From the NCBI GenBank assembly GCA_021776195.1, contig JAJFGK010000128.1:1-43085 (forward strand): a stretch of DNA of 43,085 nt. Reading direction: 5' to 3'. The position numbers and the translations under genes are program-made. The notes under the pieces were generated by a model. That model had not been told where the DNA came from and ran no database searches. It saw only the letters and a program-made list of their open reading frames with translations. Positions 16,335 through 24,850 of this stretch are shown piece after piece (within the stretch, counting starts at the first letter, position 1; the number at the start of each line of letters is the position of its first letter). Origin of the DNA: Kiloniellaceae bacterium. Its GTDB lineage: Bacteria; Pseudomonadota; Alphaproteobacteria; Kiloniellales; Kiloniellaceae.

Positions 16335-16742
16335 TCACGATTGCGCCGCCGCGGCCAAGGCCGCGCCGATGGACGACAGCACCCAGACCTCGGCGATCAG
16401 GCCCTCCTCGAAGCGGAAGAAGCCGGTCGCCTGATAGGAGATTTCGCGGTTGGACGCGGGGAAGCCGGCGAAATCCTGGGCCTGCGTGCCGGTGCCGTGA
16501 AAGCGCAGCGCCGCCTTGTCGCCCTCGACCAGGATCTCGTCCGCATCGTGGTGCAGATCGGGAAAGGCGGCCTGGAAGGGCGCCACGTGCTTGTCCCGGA
16601 ACTCGGCCAGGCCCTGGATCAGATCGGCGCCGCGGTGGACGGTCACGTCCTCGCGGAAGATCTCGGGCATCAGGTCGAGCCGCCGATTGTTCCAGATCTC
16701 CGCCATGAGGCGTTCCAGGGTGGCGCGGTGGGGTGCGGTCAT
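16335..16742 (-). CDS. SnoaL-like (NTF2 fold) protein
   Basis: A 135-residue single-domain cone-shaped protein of the SnoaL/NTF2 superfamily, class of ester cyclases and SnoaL-like hydrolases. Recognisable pieces are the helical start LERLMAEIWNNRRLDLMPEIF, DVTVHRG, the helix LAEFRDKHVAPFQAAFPDLH and the sheet part GFFRFEEGLIAEVWVLSS. Start ATG 16742 is preceded by GGAG; an in-frame extension to 16829 exists but is less likely. The gene is divergent from the TetR-Rieske fusion gene, 147 bases away, and may share its operator at 16842-16861. Confidence 0.8.
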   Translation of the reverse strand: MTAPHRATLERLMAEIWNNRRLDLMPEIFREDVTVHRGADLIQGLAEFRDKHVAPFQAAFPDLHHDADEILVEGDKAALRFHGTGTQAQDFAGFPASNREISYQATGFFRFEEGLIAEVWVLSSIGAALAAAAQS

Positions 16743-16841
16743 GGTCGGGCTCCGGCTTTCGGTCAGTTCAACCGCGACAACCTGCCGCGCCTGCGCCGTC
16801 AGTGCAAATTCTCCCTTCGGGCTTGTCATATGGCGTGTTAA

Positions 16842-16861
16842 ATGATAGTTTGATTAATCAT
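16842..16861. promoter_or_regulatory. Palindromic operator candidate for the BetI-like repressor
   Basis: The perfect palindrome TGATTAATCA (16851-16860) lies inside a wider inverted repeat ATGAT (16842-16846) to ATCAT (16857-16861). It is AT-rich, 29 bases upstream of the fusion gene start and between the divergent promoters. TetR-type repressors bind such short palindromes in their own promoters. Confidence 0.5.
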
Positions 16862-16889
16862 ATAAACATTTGACGAACGCGAGAAGACC

Positions 16890-18776
16890 ATGTCCACGAC
16901 CTCTATAGCTAATCCCGTCAAGCGGCGGGCGGTTGAAAGCGAAAGTGCCACGGCGCGCCGCGCGCAGTTGATCGCGGCGACGGTCGCCGCCATCGCCGAG
17001 CACGGCCTGTCCCATGTGACCCTGGCCAAGGTGGCGAGCCGTGCCGGCCTGACCGCTGCCATGGTGAACTTCCACTTCGAGAGCAAGGAGGCGCTGTTGC
17101 TGGCGACCCTGCGGCAGCTCTCGGACGAGTACGAGGCGGCCATGGCGGCGGCGCTGTTGGAGGCCGGCTCCGATCCCGCGCGTCGCCTCGAGGCTCTGTT
17201 GGCGGCCAATCTCGATCCCGGCCTCGCGGCGCCGGACAAGATCGCCGTGTGGAGCGCCTTTTGGGGCGAAGCGCGGGCGCGGCGCGACTATATGGCGATC
17301 TGCGGCGCCCGCGATGCGGCCAGCAGCGCGCAGGTGCGCGCAATCTGCCGCGACCTGATCGCGCGCGACGGCTATGCGCCGCTCGCGGCCGAGGTCGCCG
17401 CCGCCGGTTTCGAGGGCATCCTGGAGGATTCCTGGCAGTGCTTCCTGGCCGACGACAGCGCGGCGCTGCGCGAGGAACGGGCGGGCCTCTGTCACGGCTA
17501 TCTCGAAGCGCTGTTCCCGCGCTCCTTTCAGGCCAGGACCGACCAGGCGGCGGTGGTCGAACCCGCGTCACTGGACCCGAAGATCGACGCGGCCTGGGAC
17601 CGCAACAGCTTGCCGGGCTGGGTCTATGACAACGCCGAGTTCACCGCGCTGGAAAAGGAGGCGATCTTCAAGCGCCACTGGCTGCTGGTCGGTCATGGCA
17701 GCGAAGCGCCGCGGGCCGGCGACTATCTGACCCTGGATGTGGTCGGCGAGCGCGCTCTGGTCATCCGCGGCCGCGATGGGCAGCTTCGGGCCTTCCACAA
17801 TATCTGTCGGCACCGCGCCTCGCGCATTGTCAAAGACGACCGCGGGCACTGCCCCAACATGATCTCCTGTCCCTTCCACGGCTGGACCTACGACTTCGAG
17901 GGGCGCCTGAAGGTGATCCCGGCGGCCAAGACCTTTCCCGATCTGGACAAGAGCCAGCTCGGTCTGGTTCCCCTGGATCTGGAAATCTGGCAAGGCTTCG
18001 TCTTCGTGCGCTTCGGCGGCGCGGGGCCCGGGGTCGGCGAGATCATGGCGCCGGCCGAGGCCGAACTGGCGCCCTATCGCCTGGGCGAGCTCCAGCCCCT
18101 GGAGCCGGCCTGGCAGGAGAGCCTGGCGCTCGACTGGAAGCTGATCCACGATGTCGACAACGAGGGCTATCACGTGCCGCGCGCGCACCCGGGCCTGCAG
18201 CAGTTGGTCGGCGACAGCTACCGCGACGAAACCCTCGAGGGACCCGGCGGCCTGGTGCGGTCCTATTCGAAGCTCCAGGACAAGCCGGTGAACGACTGGA
18301 GCGGGCGGCACTATCAGCGCCTGCTGCCGGCGGCCGAAAATCTGCCGGAGAGCCATCGCCGGGTCTGGCTCTACTATGGCTTCTTCCCCAACACGGTGTT
18401 TGCCTTCTATCCGGACTCGGTCGAGGTCTATGGCGCCTATCCCATCGCCCAGGGCCGCGCGCTCTATCGCGGCGCGAGCTACGCCCTGCCCGACGAACGC
18501 CGGGACATGAAGCTGGCCCGTTATCTCAACCGGCGGGTCAACCACAAGGTCGGTCAGGAAGACCTGGCCCTGTCGGACTGGACCGCGTCGGGCATGCGCT
18601 CCAGCGGCTATCGCCGTGCCATCCTCTCGGACCTGGAGCAAGGCGTGCGGGCCATGCACGACGGCATTCGCGCCGCGCTGCCGGTGGCCAAGCTGGAGAC
18701 CGAGCCGCCGGTCGGGCAGGTCGCGGCGATGAACGCACGACTTGGCGCGGGCGGCGACACGTTGAAAGGGACCTGA
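16890..18776 (+). CDS. BetI-like TetR repressor fused to Rieske oxygenase alpha subunit
   Basis: One unbroken 628-residue frame holds two proteins that are normally separate. Residues ~20-210 are a TetR regulator of the BetI branch: HTH TLAKVASRAGLTAAMVNFHF, the following ESKEALLLATLR, and a BetI-type C-terminal part (WSAFWGEARARRDYMAIC). Residues ~230-600 are a ring-hydroxylating-oxygenase alpha subunit: Rieske ligands C306-x-H308 and C327-x2-H330, mononuclear iron ligands H428 and H433 (EGYHVPRAH), with Asp558 a likely third ligand. The bridging position three residues before H428 is Glu425 rather than the usual Asp, as known for the carnitine oxygenase CntA. I infer a quaternary-amine-type substrate. 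No reductase gene is adjacent. An enzyme able to regulate its own synthesis is possible. Confidence 0.9.
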   Translation: MSTTSIANPVKRRAVESESATARRAQLIAATVAAIAEHGLSHVTLAKVASRAGLTAAMVNFHFESKEALLLATLRQLSDEYEAAMAAALLEAGSDPARRLEALLAANLDPGLAAPDKIAVWSAFWGEARARRDYMAICGARDAASSAQVRAICRDLIARDGYAPLAAEVAAAGFEGILEDSWQCFLADDSAALREERAGLCHGYLEALFPRSFQARTDQAAVVEPASLDPKIDAAWDRNSLPGWVYDNAEFTALEKEAIFKRHWLLVGHGSEAPRAGDYLTLDVVGERALVIRGRDGQLRAFHNICRHRASRIVKDDRGHCPNMISCPFHGWTYDFEGRLKVIPAAKTFPDLDKSQLGLVPLDLEIWQGFVFVRFGGAGPGVGEIMAPAEAELAPYRLGELQPLEPAWQESLALDWKLIHDVDNEGYHVPRAHPGLQQLVGDSYRDETLEGPGGLVRSYSKLQDKPVNDWSGRHYQRLLPAAENLPESHRRVWLYYGFFPNTVFAFYPDSVEVYGAYPIAQGRALYRGASYALPDERRDMKLARYLNRRVNHKVGQEDLALSDWTASGMRSSGYRRAILSDLEQGVRAMHDGIRAALPVAKLETEPPVGQVAAMNARLGAGGDTLKGT

Positions 18777-18820
18777 CCCAAGAGAAAAGGCGTTGAGGGG
18801 CGGTTCCGCATTCGAGTGCG

Positions 18821-18848
18821 TTGACCTCTCCCTTCAGTCGACTAGGAT
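18821..18848 (+). promoter_or_regulatory. Possible sigma-70 type promoter of the nitrile/amide operon
   Basis: TTGACC (18821-18826) and TAGGAT (18843-18848) are separated by 16 bases in the 141-base gap after the fusion gene. It would start a transcript ~60 bases before the acetamidase start. Judged by eye from consensus only. Confidence 0.3.
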
Positions 18849-18917
18849 TCTTTCATCGCGGGGCTGGCCGTCGCCAGGGCCCGGTCCATTGTCGATAGAG
18901 AGGTCTGGTTGGAAGCC

Positions 18918-19862
18918 ATGCTGAACGGCTGCACCCATACGATTCACAAGACGCAGAGCCATCTGGGCTGGGACCGGAGCTTCGCGCCTCAGATGACGAT
19001 CGCGCCGGGCGATACGGTCGAGTTCGAGACCGTCGATGCCTCGGGCGCCCAGTTGAGCCCGGACTCCACCGTCGCCGATCTGCCAGGCCTGGACTTCGGC
19101 CAGGTCAACCCGGTCACCGGCCCGGTCCTGGTCGAGGGGGCCGAGCCGGGCGATGCGCTCAAGGTGACACTGTTGGAGTTCGGGCCGTCGGGCTGGGGCT
19201 GGACCGCCAACATCCCGGGCTTCGGTTTGCTGGCCGATCAGTTCCCCGACCCGGCGCTGCACATCTGGCGCTACGATGCCGACGCGCTGACCCCGGCGGC
19301 CTATGGGCCGGGCGGCAGGGTGCCCTTGAAGCCCTTCTGCGGCACCATCGGCCTGGCCCCGGTGGAGGCCGGCCTGCACAGCATCGTGCCGCCGCGCGCG
19401 GTCGGCGGTAACATGGACATCCGCGATCTGGCGGCCGGGACCGAGCTCTACCTGCCGGTTCAGGTGCCCGGCGCGCTCTTTTCGATCGGCGACACCCACG
19501 CCGCCCAGGGTGACGGCGAGGTCTGCGGCACCGCCATCGAAAGCCCCATGCGGGTCGCCGCCAAGTTCGATCTGGTGAAGAATGCCGATCTCCCGGCGCC
19601 CCGTTTCACGACCCCGGGGCCGGTGAGCCGTCATTTCGACGGCAAGGGCTACGAGGTGACCACCGGCATCGGCCCGGACTAGATGGAGGCCTCGCGGGCG
19701 GCGCTCTCCTACATGATCGACCTGCTGAGCGCCCGCCAGGGTCTGTCGCCGGTCGAGGCCTATATGCTGTGTAGCGTCTGCGCCGACCTGCGGATCAGCG
19801 AGATCGTCGATCAGCCCAACTGGGTTGTGTCGCTCTATTTTCCGCGTCTCGTCTTCGAGTAA
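18918..19862 (+). pseudogene. Acetamidase/formamidase with an in-frame TAG
   Basis: Family FmdA/AmdA, which hydrolyses formamide or short amides to ammonia and acid. The first 254 codons (ATG 18918, CTHTIHKTQSHLGWDRSF, later GGNMDIRDL and the SIGDTHAAQGDGEVCGTA block) encode most of the enzyme. The frame is then stopped by TAG at 19680-19682, but it continues in the same frame for 59 codons to TAA at 19860-19862. That tail (SPVEAYMLCSVCADLRISEIVD, QPNWVVSLY) is the conserved C-terminus of the family, and the total of 314 codons is the normal length. A Leu codon commonly precedes this MEA segment, so TTG to TAG is the simplest change. TAG is a genuine stop elsewhere here. A recent nonsense mutation or a sequencing error is most likely. 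Confidence 0.85.
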
Positions 19863-19949
19863 GCGAAGTTGGAATAGGCGGTGTGCGGCCCCCTTGCGTC
19901 GGGGCTTCGCCGCGGGCATCGTTTCCACTTTCACAGCGCAGAGGCGGCC

Positions 19950-20540
19950 ATGGCGGACGACCACCACAGTCACGAAAGCGATGACCTGACCCAGCGGGTG
20001 CGCGCGCTGGAATCCCTCCTGACCCACAAGGGCCTGATCGATCCTGCGGCCCTGGACGCCCTGGTCGAGGCCTACGAGACCAGGACCGGGCCGCGCAACG
20101 GCGCTCGGGTCGTGGCCCGGGCCTGGACCGACCCGGCCTATCGCGACCGGCTGCTCGCCAACGGCGCGGCGGCGATCTCGGAGTTCGGCTACAGCGGCCT
20201 GGAGAGCGAGCAACTCGTGGTGGTCGAGAACCGCGCCGAGGTCCACAACATGATCGTCTGCACGCTCTGTTCCTGCTACCCCTGGGCGGTACTCGGTCTG
20301 CCGCCGACCTGGTACAAGTCGGCGCCCTACCGCTCGCGCGTGGTCAAGGATCCGCGGGGCGTCCTGGCGGAGTTCGGCGTGACACTGCCGGAGGAGACCG
20401 CGGTGCGGGTCTGGGACTCGACGGCCGATCTGCGCTATCTGGTGTTGCCGCGCCGCCCGGATGACAGCGAAGGCCTGGGCGAGGCGGAGTTGGCGGATCT
20501 GGTGACCCGGGACGGGATGATCGGCACGGCCCTGGTTTAG
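19950..20540 (+). CDS. Nitrile hydratase alpha subunit (cobalt type)
   Basis: Hydrates nitriles to amides as an alpha-beta heteromer. The 196-residue protein has the metal-claw motif CTLCSC in [15 protein letters not shown]; Thr in second position is the cobalt-type signature, Ser would be iron type. The region after it ([23 protein letters not shown]) is the standard alpha sequence. A longer open frame begins at 19881, but ATG 19950 has AGAGG upstream and is followed by the usual His/Asp-rich N-terminus. It sits between an acetamidase/formamidase gene and the beta subunit, so nitrile to amide to acid can be completed locally. Confidence 0.95.
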   Translation: MADDHHSHESDDLTQRVRALESLLTHKGLIDPAALDALVEAYETRTGPRNGARVVARAWTDPAYRDRLLANGAAAISEFGYSGLESEQLVVVENRAEVHNMIVCTLCSCYPWAVLGLPPTWYKSAPYRSRVVKDPRGVLAEFGVTLPEETAVRVWDSTADLRYLVLPRRPDDSEGLGEAELADLVTRDGMIGTALV

Positions 20541-20569
20541 GCGAGAGGGGCTGGTTTAGGCGAAAGGGC
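20532..20569 (+). repeat. 19-base tandem duplication across the alpha-subunit stop
   Basis: CTGGTTTAGGCGAGAGGGG (20532-20550) is followed directly by CTGGTTTAGGCGAAAGGGC (20551-20569), two changes in 19 bases. The first copy contains the TAG stop of the alpha subunit, so the duplication added a second copy of the end of the gene to the intergenic gap without altering the protein. Confidence 0.65.
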
Positions 20570-20594
20570 CAGATTTGGCCCAGAGGGGGAGCCG

Positions 20595-21254
20595 ATGGAC
20601 GGCGTTCACGACATGGGCGGCATGGACGGCTACGGGCCGATCGAGCGCGAGGCCGACGAGCCGGTGTTCCATGAAAGTTGGGAAGCCAGGACGATCACGC
20701 TCTCGCTTGGGATCTCCTGTTCCCTGGGAATCACCGACGACGTCTATCGCCGCACCATCGAGCGCATCCCGCCGGTCGACTATCTGCGGGCGAGTTACTA
20801 CGAGAATTGGCTGGTCGCGATTGAGACGGTTCTGCGCGAGGCGGCGGTGGTCGGGCCCGATGAAACGGTTAGCGGTGACCCGCACCCACGCCATCCCGAC
20901 TGTCTGCTGGCCGCCGATGTTCCCGCCGTCATCGCGGCCGGGGCGCCGCGCCGGGTCATCGAGGCGGACCCCCCGCCGGCCCGCTTCCAGCCCGGCGACC
21001 AAGTCCAGGCGCGCAACCGCCATATCTCCGGTCACACCCGGCTGCCGCGCTATGTGCGCGGCCGCAGGGGCCGGGTGGTTCGCGACCATGGCCGCTTCCC
21101 CCTCGCCGACGCGGTCGCCGCCGGGCGCGAGGAGCCGCCGCAGCGGGTCTATTCGGTGGCCTTTTCGGCGCGCGAACTCTGGGGTCCCGAGGCCCGCGCG
21201 GGCGACGAGGTGGTGCTCGATCTCTGGGACGCCTACCTCGATCCCGGGCACTAG
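20595..21254 (+). CDS. Nitrile hydratase beta subunit
   Basis: Partner of the alpha subunit, 219 residues, usual length. It begins MDGVHDMGGMDGYGPI, the family's N-terminal arm, and has the central YYENWLVAIETVL helix and a C-terminal SH3-like barrel (FQPGDQVQARN, then HTRLPRYVRGRRGRV). Ribosome binding site GAGGGGGAG before ATG 20595. The dedicated activator usually encoded beside cobalt-type enzymes is not visible in this window, so it is either elsewhere or not needed. Confidence 0.94.
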   Translation: MDGVHDMGGMDGYGPIEREADEPVFHESWEARTITLSLGISCSLGITDDVYRRTIERIPPVDYLRASYYENWLVAIETVLREAAVVGPDETVSGDPHPRHPDCLLAADVPAVIAAGAPRRVIEADPPPARFQPGDQVQARNRHISGHTRLPRYVRGRRGRVVRDHGRFPLADAVAAGREEPPQRVYSVAFSARELWGPEARAGDEVVLDLWDAYLDPGH

Positions 21255-21266
21255 GATTACTGCTGG

Positions 21267-22766
21267 ATGACCGAGATGACGACCGACGTTCTGGTGATCG
21301 GTGCGGGCAACGCGGCCTTCTCCGCGGCCCTGGCGGCACGCGAGGCCGGGGCCAGGGTGACGATGCTGGAGCGTGCGCCCTTCGAGGAGCGCGGCGGCAA
21401 CAGCCGCTTTACCGCCGGGGCCATGCGGGTCGTCTACGACGGGATCGAGGACCTGCGCGCGCTGATGCCCGATCTGACCGACGAGGAGGTCGCCCGCACC
21501 GACTTCGGGACCTATGGCGAGGACAAGTTCTTCGACGACATGGGCCGGGTGACCGAGTGGCGCTGCGACCCGGAGCTGACCGAACTACTGGTGCGGGACA
21601 GCCGCGACGCGCTGATGTGGATGCGCGGCAAGGGCATTCGCTTCCAGCCGATCTGGGGCCGCCAGGCCTTTCAAGTCGAGGGCCGCTTCAAGTTCTGGGG
21701 CGGCCTCACGGTCGAGGCCTGGGGCGGCGGGCCCGGCCTGGTCGAGGCCTGGGAGAAGGTCGCGAAGGCCCAGGAGGTCGAGATCCTCTATGGCGCCCGG
21801 GCGGTGGAACTGACCGAGACCGGCGGCCGGGTCACCGGCGCGGTCTTGCGCCACCAGGGCCAGAGCAAGGTGGTGAAGGCCGGGGCCGTGGTCCTGGCCA
21901 GCGGCGGATTTCAGGCCAACACCGAATGGCGCACGCGCTACCTGGGCCCGACCTGGGACCTGGCCAAGGTGCGCGGCAGCCGCTTCAACACCGGTGACGG
22001 CCTGCGCATGGCCCTCGACATCGGCGCCAGCTCCTGCGGCAACTGGTCGGGCTGTCACGCTGTCGGCTGGGAGCGCAACGCGCCCGAGTTCGGCGACCTC
22101 GCGGTCGGCGACGCCTTTCAGAAGCACAGCTATCCCTTCGGCATCATGATCAATGCCCGGGGCGAGCGCTTCCTCGACGAGGGCGCCGATTTCCGCAACT
22201 ACACCTATGCCAAGTACGGCCGGGTGATCCTGGCCCAGCCGGGTCAGTTCGCCTGGCAGATCTTCGACGCCAAGGTGGCGCACCTGCTGCGCGACGAGTA
22301 CCGCATCAAACAGGTCACCAAGGTGACGGCGGACAGCCTGGAGGAACTGGTCCAGCGTCTCGACGGGGTCGAGGCACCGGCCGCGCTGCGGACCATCGAG
22401 GCCTTCAACGGCGCGGTCAGGCGCGATATCGCCTTCGATCCCAACGTGAAGGACGGGCGCGCCGCCGAGGGCTTGACGCCGCCCAAGTCGAACTGGGCCA
22501 ATCCCCTGGATACGCCGCCCTTCGAGGCCTATGCGGTGACCTGCGGGGTGACCTTCACCTTCGGCGGCCTGCGCATCGATACCAAGGGACGGGTCCTGGA
22601 CGGCGATCAGAGCCCGATCGCCGGGCTCTATGGCGCGGGCGAACTGGTCGGCGGGATTTTCTATCACAACTATCCCGGCGGCACCGGCCTGACCTCCGGC
22701 TCGGTCTTCGGCCGCCTCGCCGGCGCCAGCGCGGGCCAGGCGGTCAAGGGGGCGGCGGCCCGATGA
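21267..22766 (+). CDS. TcuA-like FAD-dependent dehydrogenase
   Basis: A 499-residue flavoprotein of the fumarate reductase/succinate dehydrogenase class, closest in appearance to FAD-dependent tricarballylate dehydrogenase TcuA. It starts with the dinucleotide-binding motif DVLVIGAGNAAFSAALAARE, has ERGGNSRFTAGAMRVVY early on, and ends with the FAD-domain return YGAGELVGGIFYHNYPGGTG. TcuA enzymes oxidise tricarballylate to cis-aconitate; relatives act on other organic acids or steroids. No tcuB or tcuC partner is adjacent, so electrons must pass to another carrier. It lies 12 bases after the nitrile hydratase beta gene, suggesting co-transcription and use of an acid released by nitrile/amide breakdown. 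Confidence 0.85.
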   Translation: MTEMTTDVLVIGAGNAAFSAALAAREAGARVTMLERAPFEERGGNSRFTAGAMRVVYDGIEDLRALMPDLTDEEVARTDFGTYGEDKFFDDMGRVTEWRCDPELTELLVRDSRDALMWMRGKGIRFQPIWGRQAFQVEGRFKFWGGLTVEAWGGGPGLVEAWEKVAKAQEVEILYGARAVELTETGGRVTGAVLRHQGQSKVVKAGAVVLASGGFQANTEWRTRYLGPTWDLAKVRGSRFNTGDGLRMALDIGASSCGNWSGCHAVGWERNAPEFGDLAVGDAFQKHSYPFGIMINARGERFLDEGADFRNYTYAKYGRVILAQPGQFAWQIFDAKVAHLLRDEYRIKQVTKVTADSLEELVQRLDGVEAPAALRTIEAFNGAVRRDIAFDPNVKDGRAAEGLTPPKSNWANPLDTPPFEAYAVTCGVTFTFGGLRIDTKGRVLDGDQSPIAGLYGAGELVGGIFYHNYPGGTGLTSGSVFGRLAGASAGQAVKGAAAR

Positions 22767-22805
22767 CCCTTGTCGACAGTTTCGGCCTGCTGGAGAGGCC
22801 CCAGA

Positions 22806-23468
22806 GTGCGCAATAGGTCCGGCAAGGTCTTCGATCCCGCAACGCCGGCCTCGGCGCGTGCCCATGATGCTGAAACGGGGGCTGCGCCGAAAGACCTGGC
22901 GCATCTTGTAAAGGCGCTCGGTGTGCCGCCGAATGTGACCGCGACGGGACCCGATACCTTGTCCAACAGCTTTCTCGGCGTCCCGGTCGAAATCTGTATC
23001 GCGACACGCTCCTTGGAAACCAGCCTCAAAGCGCTCGTCGGGCTTGGTATCGGTCCTTGGGGCCTCTACCAGTTCAATGAAACCACCGTGGCGGATCGCC
23101 GATCCTACGGCGAACCGGATCCCTATGTGATAAACGTCGCCTTTGCCCAGAACGGCCCGATCATTTGGGAGCTGATGGAGCCGGTGACGGGTGCCAAAAC
23201 CCTGCAGCTTGCCCTCGAAGATCGTGAACAGGCTTTGCACCATGTCGCCTTCGACGGCTCAGACCAATCGATAGAGGAACGCCGAAAAGAGCTTGCCGAA
23301 CGAGGCACGCGGCCCGCTCTTTCGGGCATCTGGCTGGAGCAGGTTCCCTTTTATTTCTTCGAAACCCAGGGCCTCGGGTCCATTGTGCTCGAAAGCTACG
23401 CCTTTCCCCTTTCATTCGTGCCCGAACCGGATTCTTGGTACCCAAGTCCGCCACCGGACCGAACTTGA
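22806..23468 (+). CDS. VOC (glyoxalase-fold) family protein
   Basis: A 220-residue protein with a vicinal-oxygen-chelate domain at residues ~55-200 (LGVPVEICIATRSLETSLKALVG, then NVAFAQNGPIIWELMEPVTG). The second half includes LHHVAFDGSDQSIEERRKELAERG, a common segment in these proteins, and IVLESYAF near the end. The start is uncertain: GTG 22806 has a good GGAGAGG site and is preferred over TTG 22770. It is the last gene of the nitrile operon, 39 bases after the flavoprotein. Function could be a metal-dependent isomerase, dioxygenase or lyase. Confidence 0.75.
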   Translation: MRNRSGKVFDPATPASARAHDAETGAAPKDLAHLVKALGVPPNVTATGPDTLSNSFLGVPVEICIATRSLETSLKALVGLGIGPWGLYQFNETTVADRRSYGEPDPYVINVAFAQNGPIIWELMEPVTGAKTLQLALEDREQALHHVAFDGSDQSIEERRKELAERGTRPALSGIWLEQVPFYFFETQGLGSIVLESYAFPLSFVPEPDSWYPSPPPDRT

Positions 23469-23638
23469 GCGGATCTTTGGGTCCATGACCGCAAATCAGG
23501 TGGCATTCCGACAGGCACTCGCACTTGTGACTTGGGTGGCGGCGATTGCCATGACCGAACCAGCGAGACACTGGAACGTCATGCGTGGGTTCCGCTTGAG
23601 CCGGTGAATCCGGTTTGCGCTCGGTCCGCTTTGACCTC

Positions 23639-24592
23639 TCAAGGCCCAGCGGCCTCTGCCCGGCGCCGGCAGAGTTCTCGAATGTGCGCCGGTCCCACGC
23701 CACAACAGCCACCGACGATTTTCGCGCCCTGCCGAACCCAGGTTTCACAGGCATCGGCAAACTCGGCCGGACAGTGGCCGGCGCTGGTGTCCCAGCTTCC
23801 CGGCGGTGCATAGCGGCCAATGTTTGGGTAGGCAGCGGTATCGCCGTCCCATAGTTGACGCACCACCTCGAGAGCAGGGCCGGTATGCTCTAACTCAGAG
23901 TGCATGACCGACACAATTAGTGTGACGCTTTTGGGCGCGGCGCCAAGAATAGCCTCGAGCGCTACTCTGAGCGGGGTGTTTTCGATCCCGCGCCGGATAC
24001 GGCGGCTGCCTTCCAGTACCATGTCACCGTTGGGCTCTCTGGCACAGACCAACCCCAGGGAAATCGGCAAGCCGCAGGCCACGGCGCCTTTGACCATCGC
24101 GATGCTGCTGTCCACATCGAACAGCATTTCCAGGCAGATCATGTCGCAGCCCGCGTCTGCCAGAAGGAGGGCCTGATCTCGAACATTGCGCTCCAGTGTT
24201 TCATGGTCCGGGAGATTGTTGCGATCGTGGTCGGGGGCAAAGGTCGAGATCGACCCAGCGATCCACTGTTGGTGGGGGGCCGCACCATCGACGGCGTCGC
24301 GGCAAAGCTGGACGGCGGCGCGATTGAGGTCTTCGAACTTTGCGCCAAGCCCGGCGGCTTCGAGAACGTGCCGTCCGGTGGCGAAGGAATTGGCGATATG
24401 GAGTTCCGCGCCGGCTCTTGCATAGTCCCTGTGGATCTTCGCAATGACCTCCGGCGACGCAAGATTGACCATGAGCCACTCCTGGGTGTTGAACAGCAGG
24501 CCTTGCCCGCTCAACTCGGTGTTCAGGGCGCCATCCAGGAGGACGGGCCGGCCCGTCGACAATCGCTCGGTCAATGTTTGCTGCAAAACCAT
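23639..24592 (-). CDS. Homocysteine S-methyltransferase-family protein
   Basis: A 317-residue zinc methyltransferase-type barrel. The N-terminal DGALNTELSGQGLLF and the C-terminal GGCCGVGPAHI (Cys296, Cys297) are hallmarks of the family that transfers methyl groups from S-methylmethionine, betaine or dimethylsulfonium donors to homocysteine or a related thiol. The first zinc Cys, normally in a GxNC motif, is missing; the equivalent region reads VSVMHSELEHTGPALE, so the metal site must be altered or use other ligands. The start ATG 24592 (GGTGG upstream) is preferred to in-frame upstream starts. Upstream, same strand, is the DddP-like gene, a possible sulfonium-metabolism pairing. Confidence 0.82.
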   Translation of the reverse strand: MVLQQTLTERLSTGRPVLLDGALNTELSGQGLLFNTQEWLMVNLASPEVIAKIHRDYARAGAELHIANSFATGRHVLEAAGLGAKFEDLNRAAVQLCRDAVDGAAPHQQWIAGSISTFAPDHDRNNLPDHETLERNVRDQALLLADAGCDMICLEMLFDVDSSIAMVKGAVACGLPISLGLVCAREPNGDMVLEGSRRIRRGIENTPLRVALEAILGAAPKSVTLIVSVMHSELEHTGPALEVVRQLWDGDTAAYPNIGRYAPPGSWDTSAGHCPAEFADACETWVRQGAKIVGGCCGVGPAHIRELCRRRAEAAGP

Positions 24593-24850
24593 TCTGACGG
24601 GCCACCGTTCCATTGTGAGGCAAATCGAGAATTGACTGTAGCCTCGACAGTCCGAGCATCCAACGGGCCCGCGGGCGTCATCGCGTGGTTGCCGTTTTTC
24701 TCCTGTTGGATGTTGGCGATCTCCCGGCCGCAAGAGCAGGTGCCAGCCAAGACAGCCCAGGACAGCAACGCCACCGGCACCGGGGGTCAGCGCTCTAGGG
24801 GCTCGCTATTCGGGATCCAGGAACGGGCCTCCACTTGAGTCGTGACAACT
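24593..24850. other. Gap between DddP-like and methyltransferase genes
   Basis: No gene is supported. CATCCAAC and GTTGGATG, about 50 bases apart (~24657-24713), form an inverted repeat that could be a hairpin. A 69-residue minus-strand frame overlaps the start of the methyltransferase gene but has no convincing features. Confidence 0.35.

Noticed and set aside
19680..19682. TAG read as pyrrolysine
   Set aside because: No pyl genes are visible, TAG ends other genes normally in this window, and acetamidases do not carry pyrrolysine at this point. A Leu codon is the expected ancestor.
18834..20246. 470-residue minus-strand frame over the acetamidase region
   Set aside because: Antisense shadow. 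The plus strand carries recognisable acetamidase and nitrile hydratase sequence.
22770..22805. TTG start for the VOC gene at 22770
   Set aside because: GTG 22806 has a better ribosome binding site (GGAGAGG) at good distance, and the extra twelve residues show no conserved character.
21585..23243. 552-residue minus-strand frame over the TcuA-like and VOC genes
   Set aside because: Antisense to two well-supported genes, low-complexity composition, no ribosome binding site.
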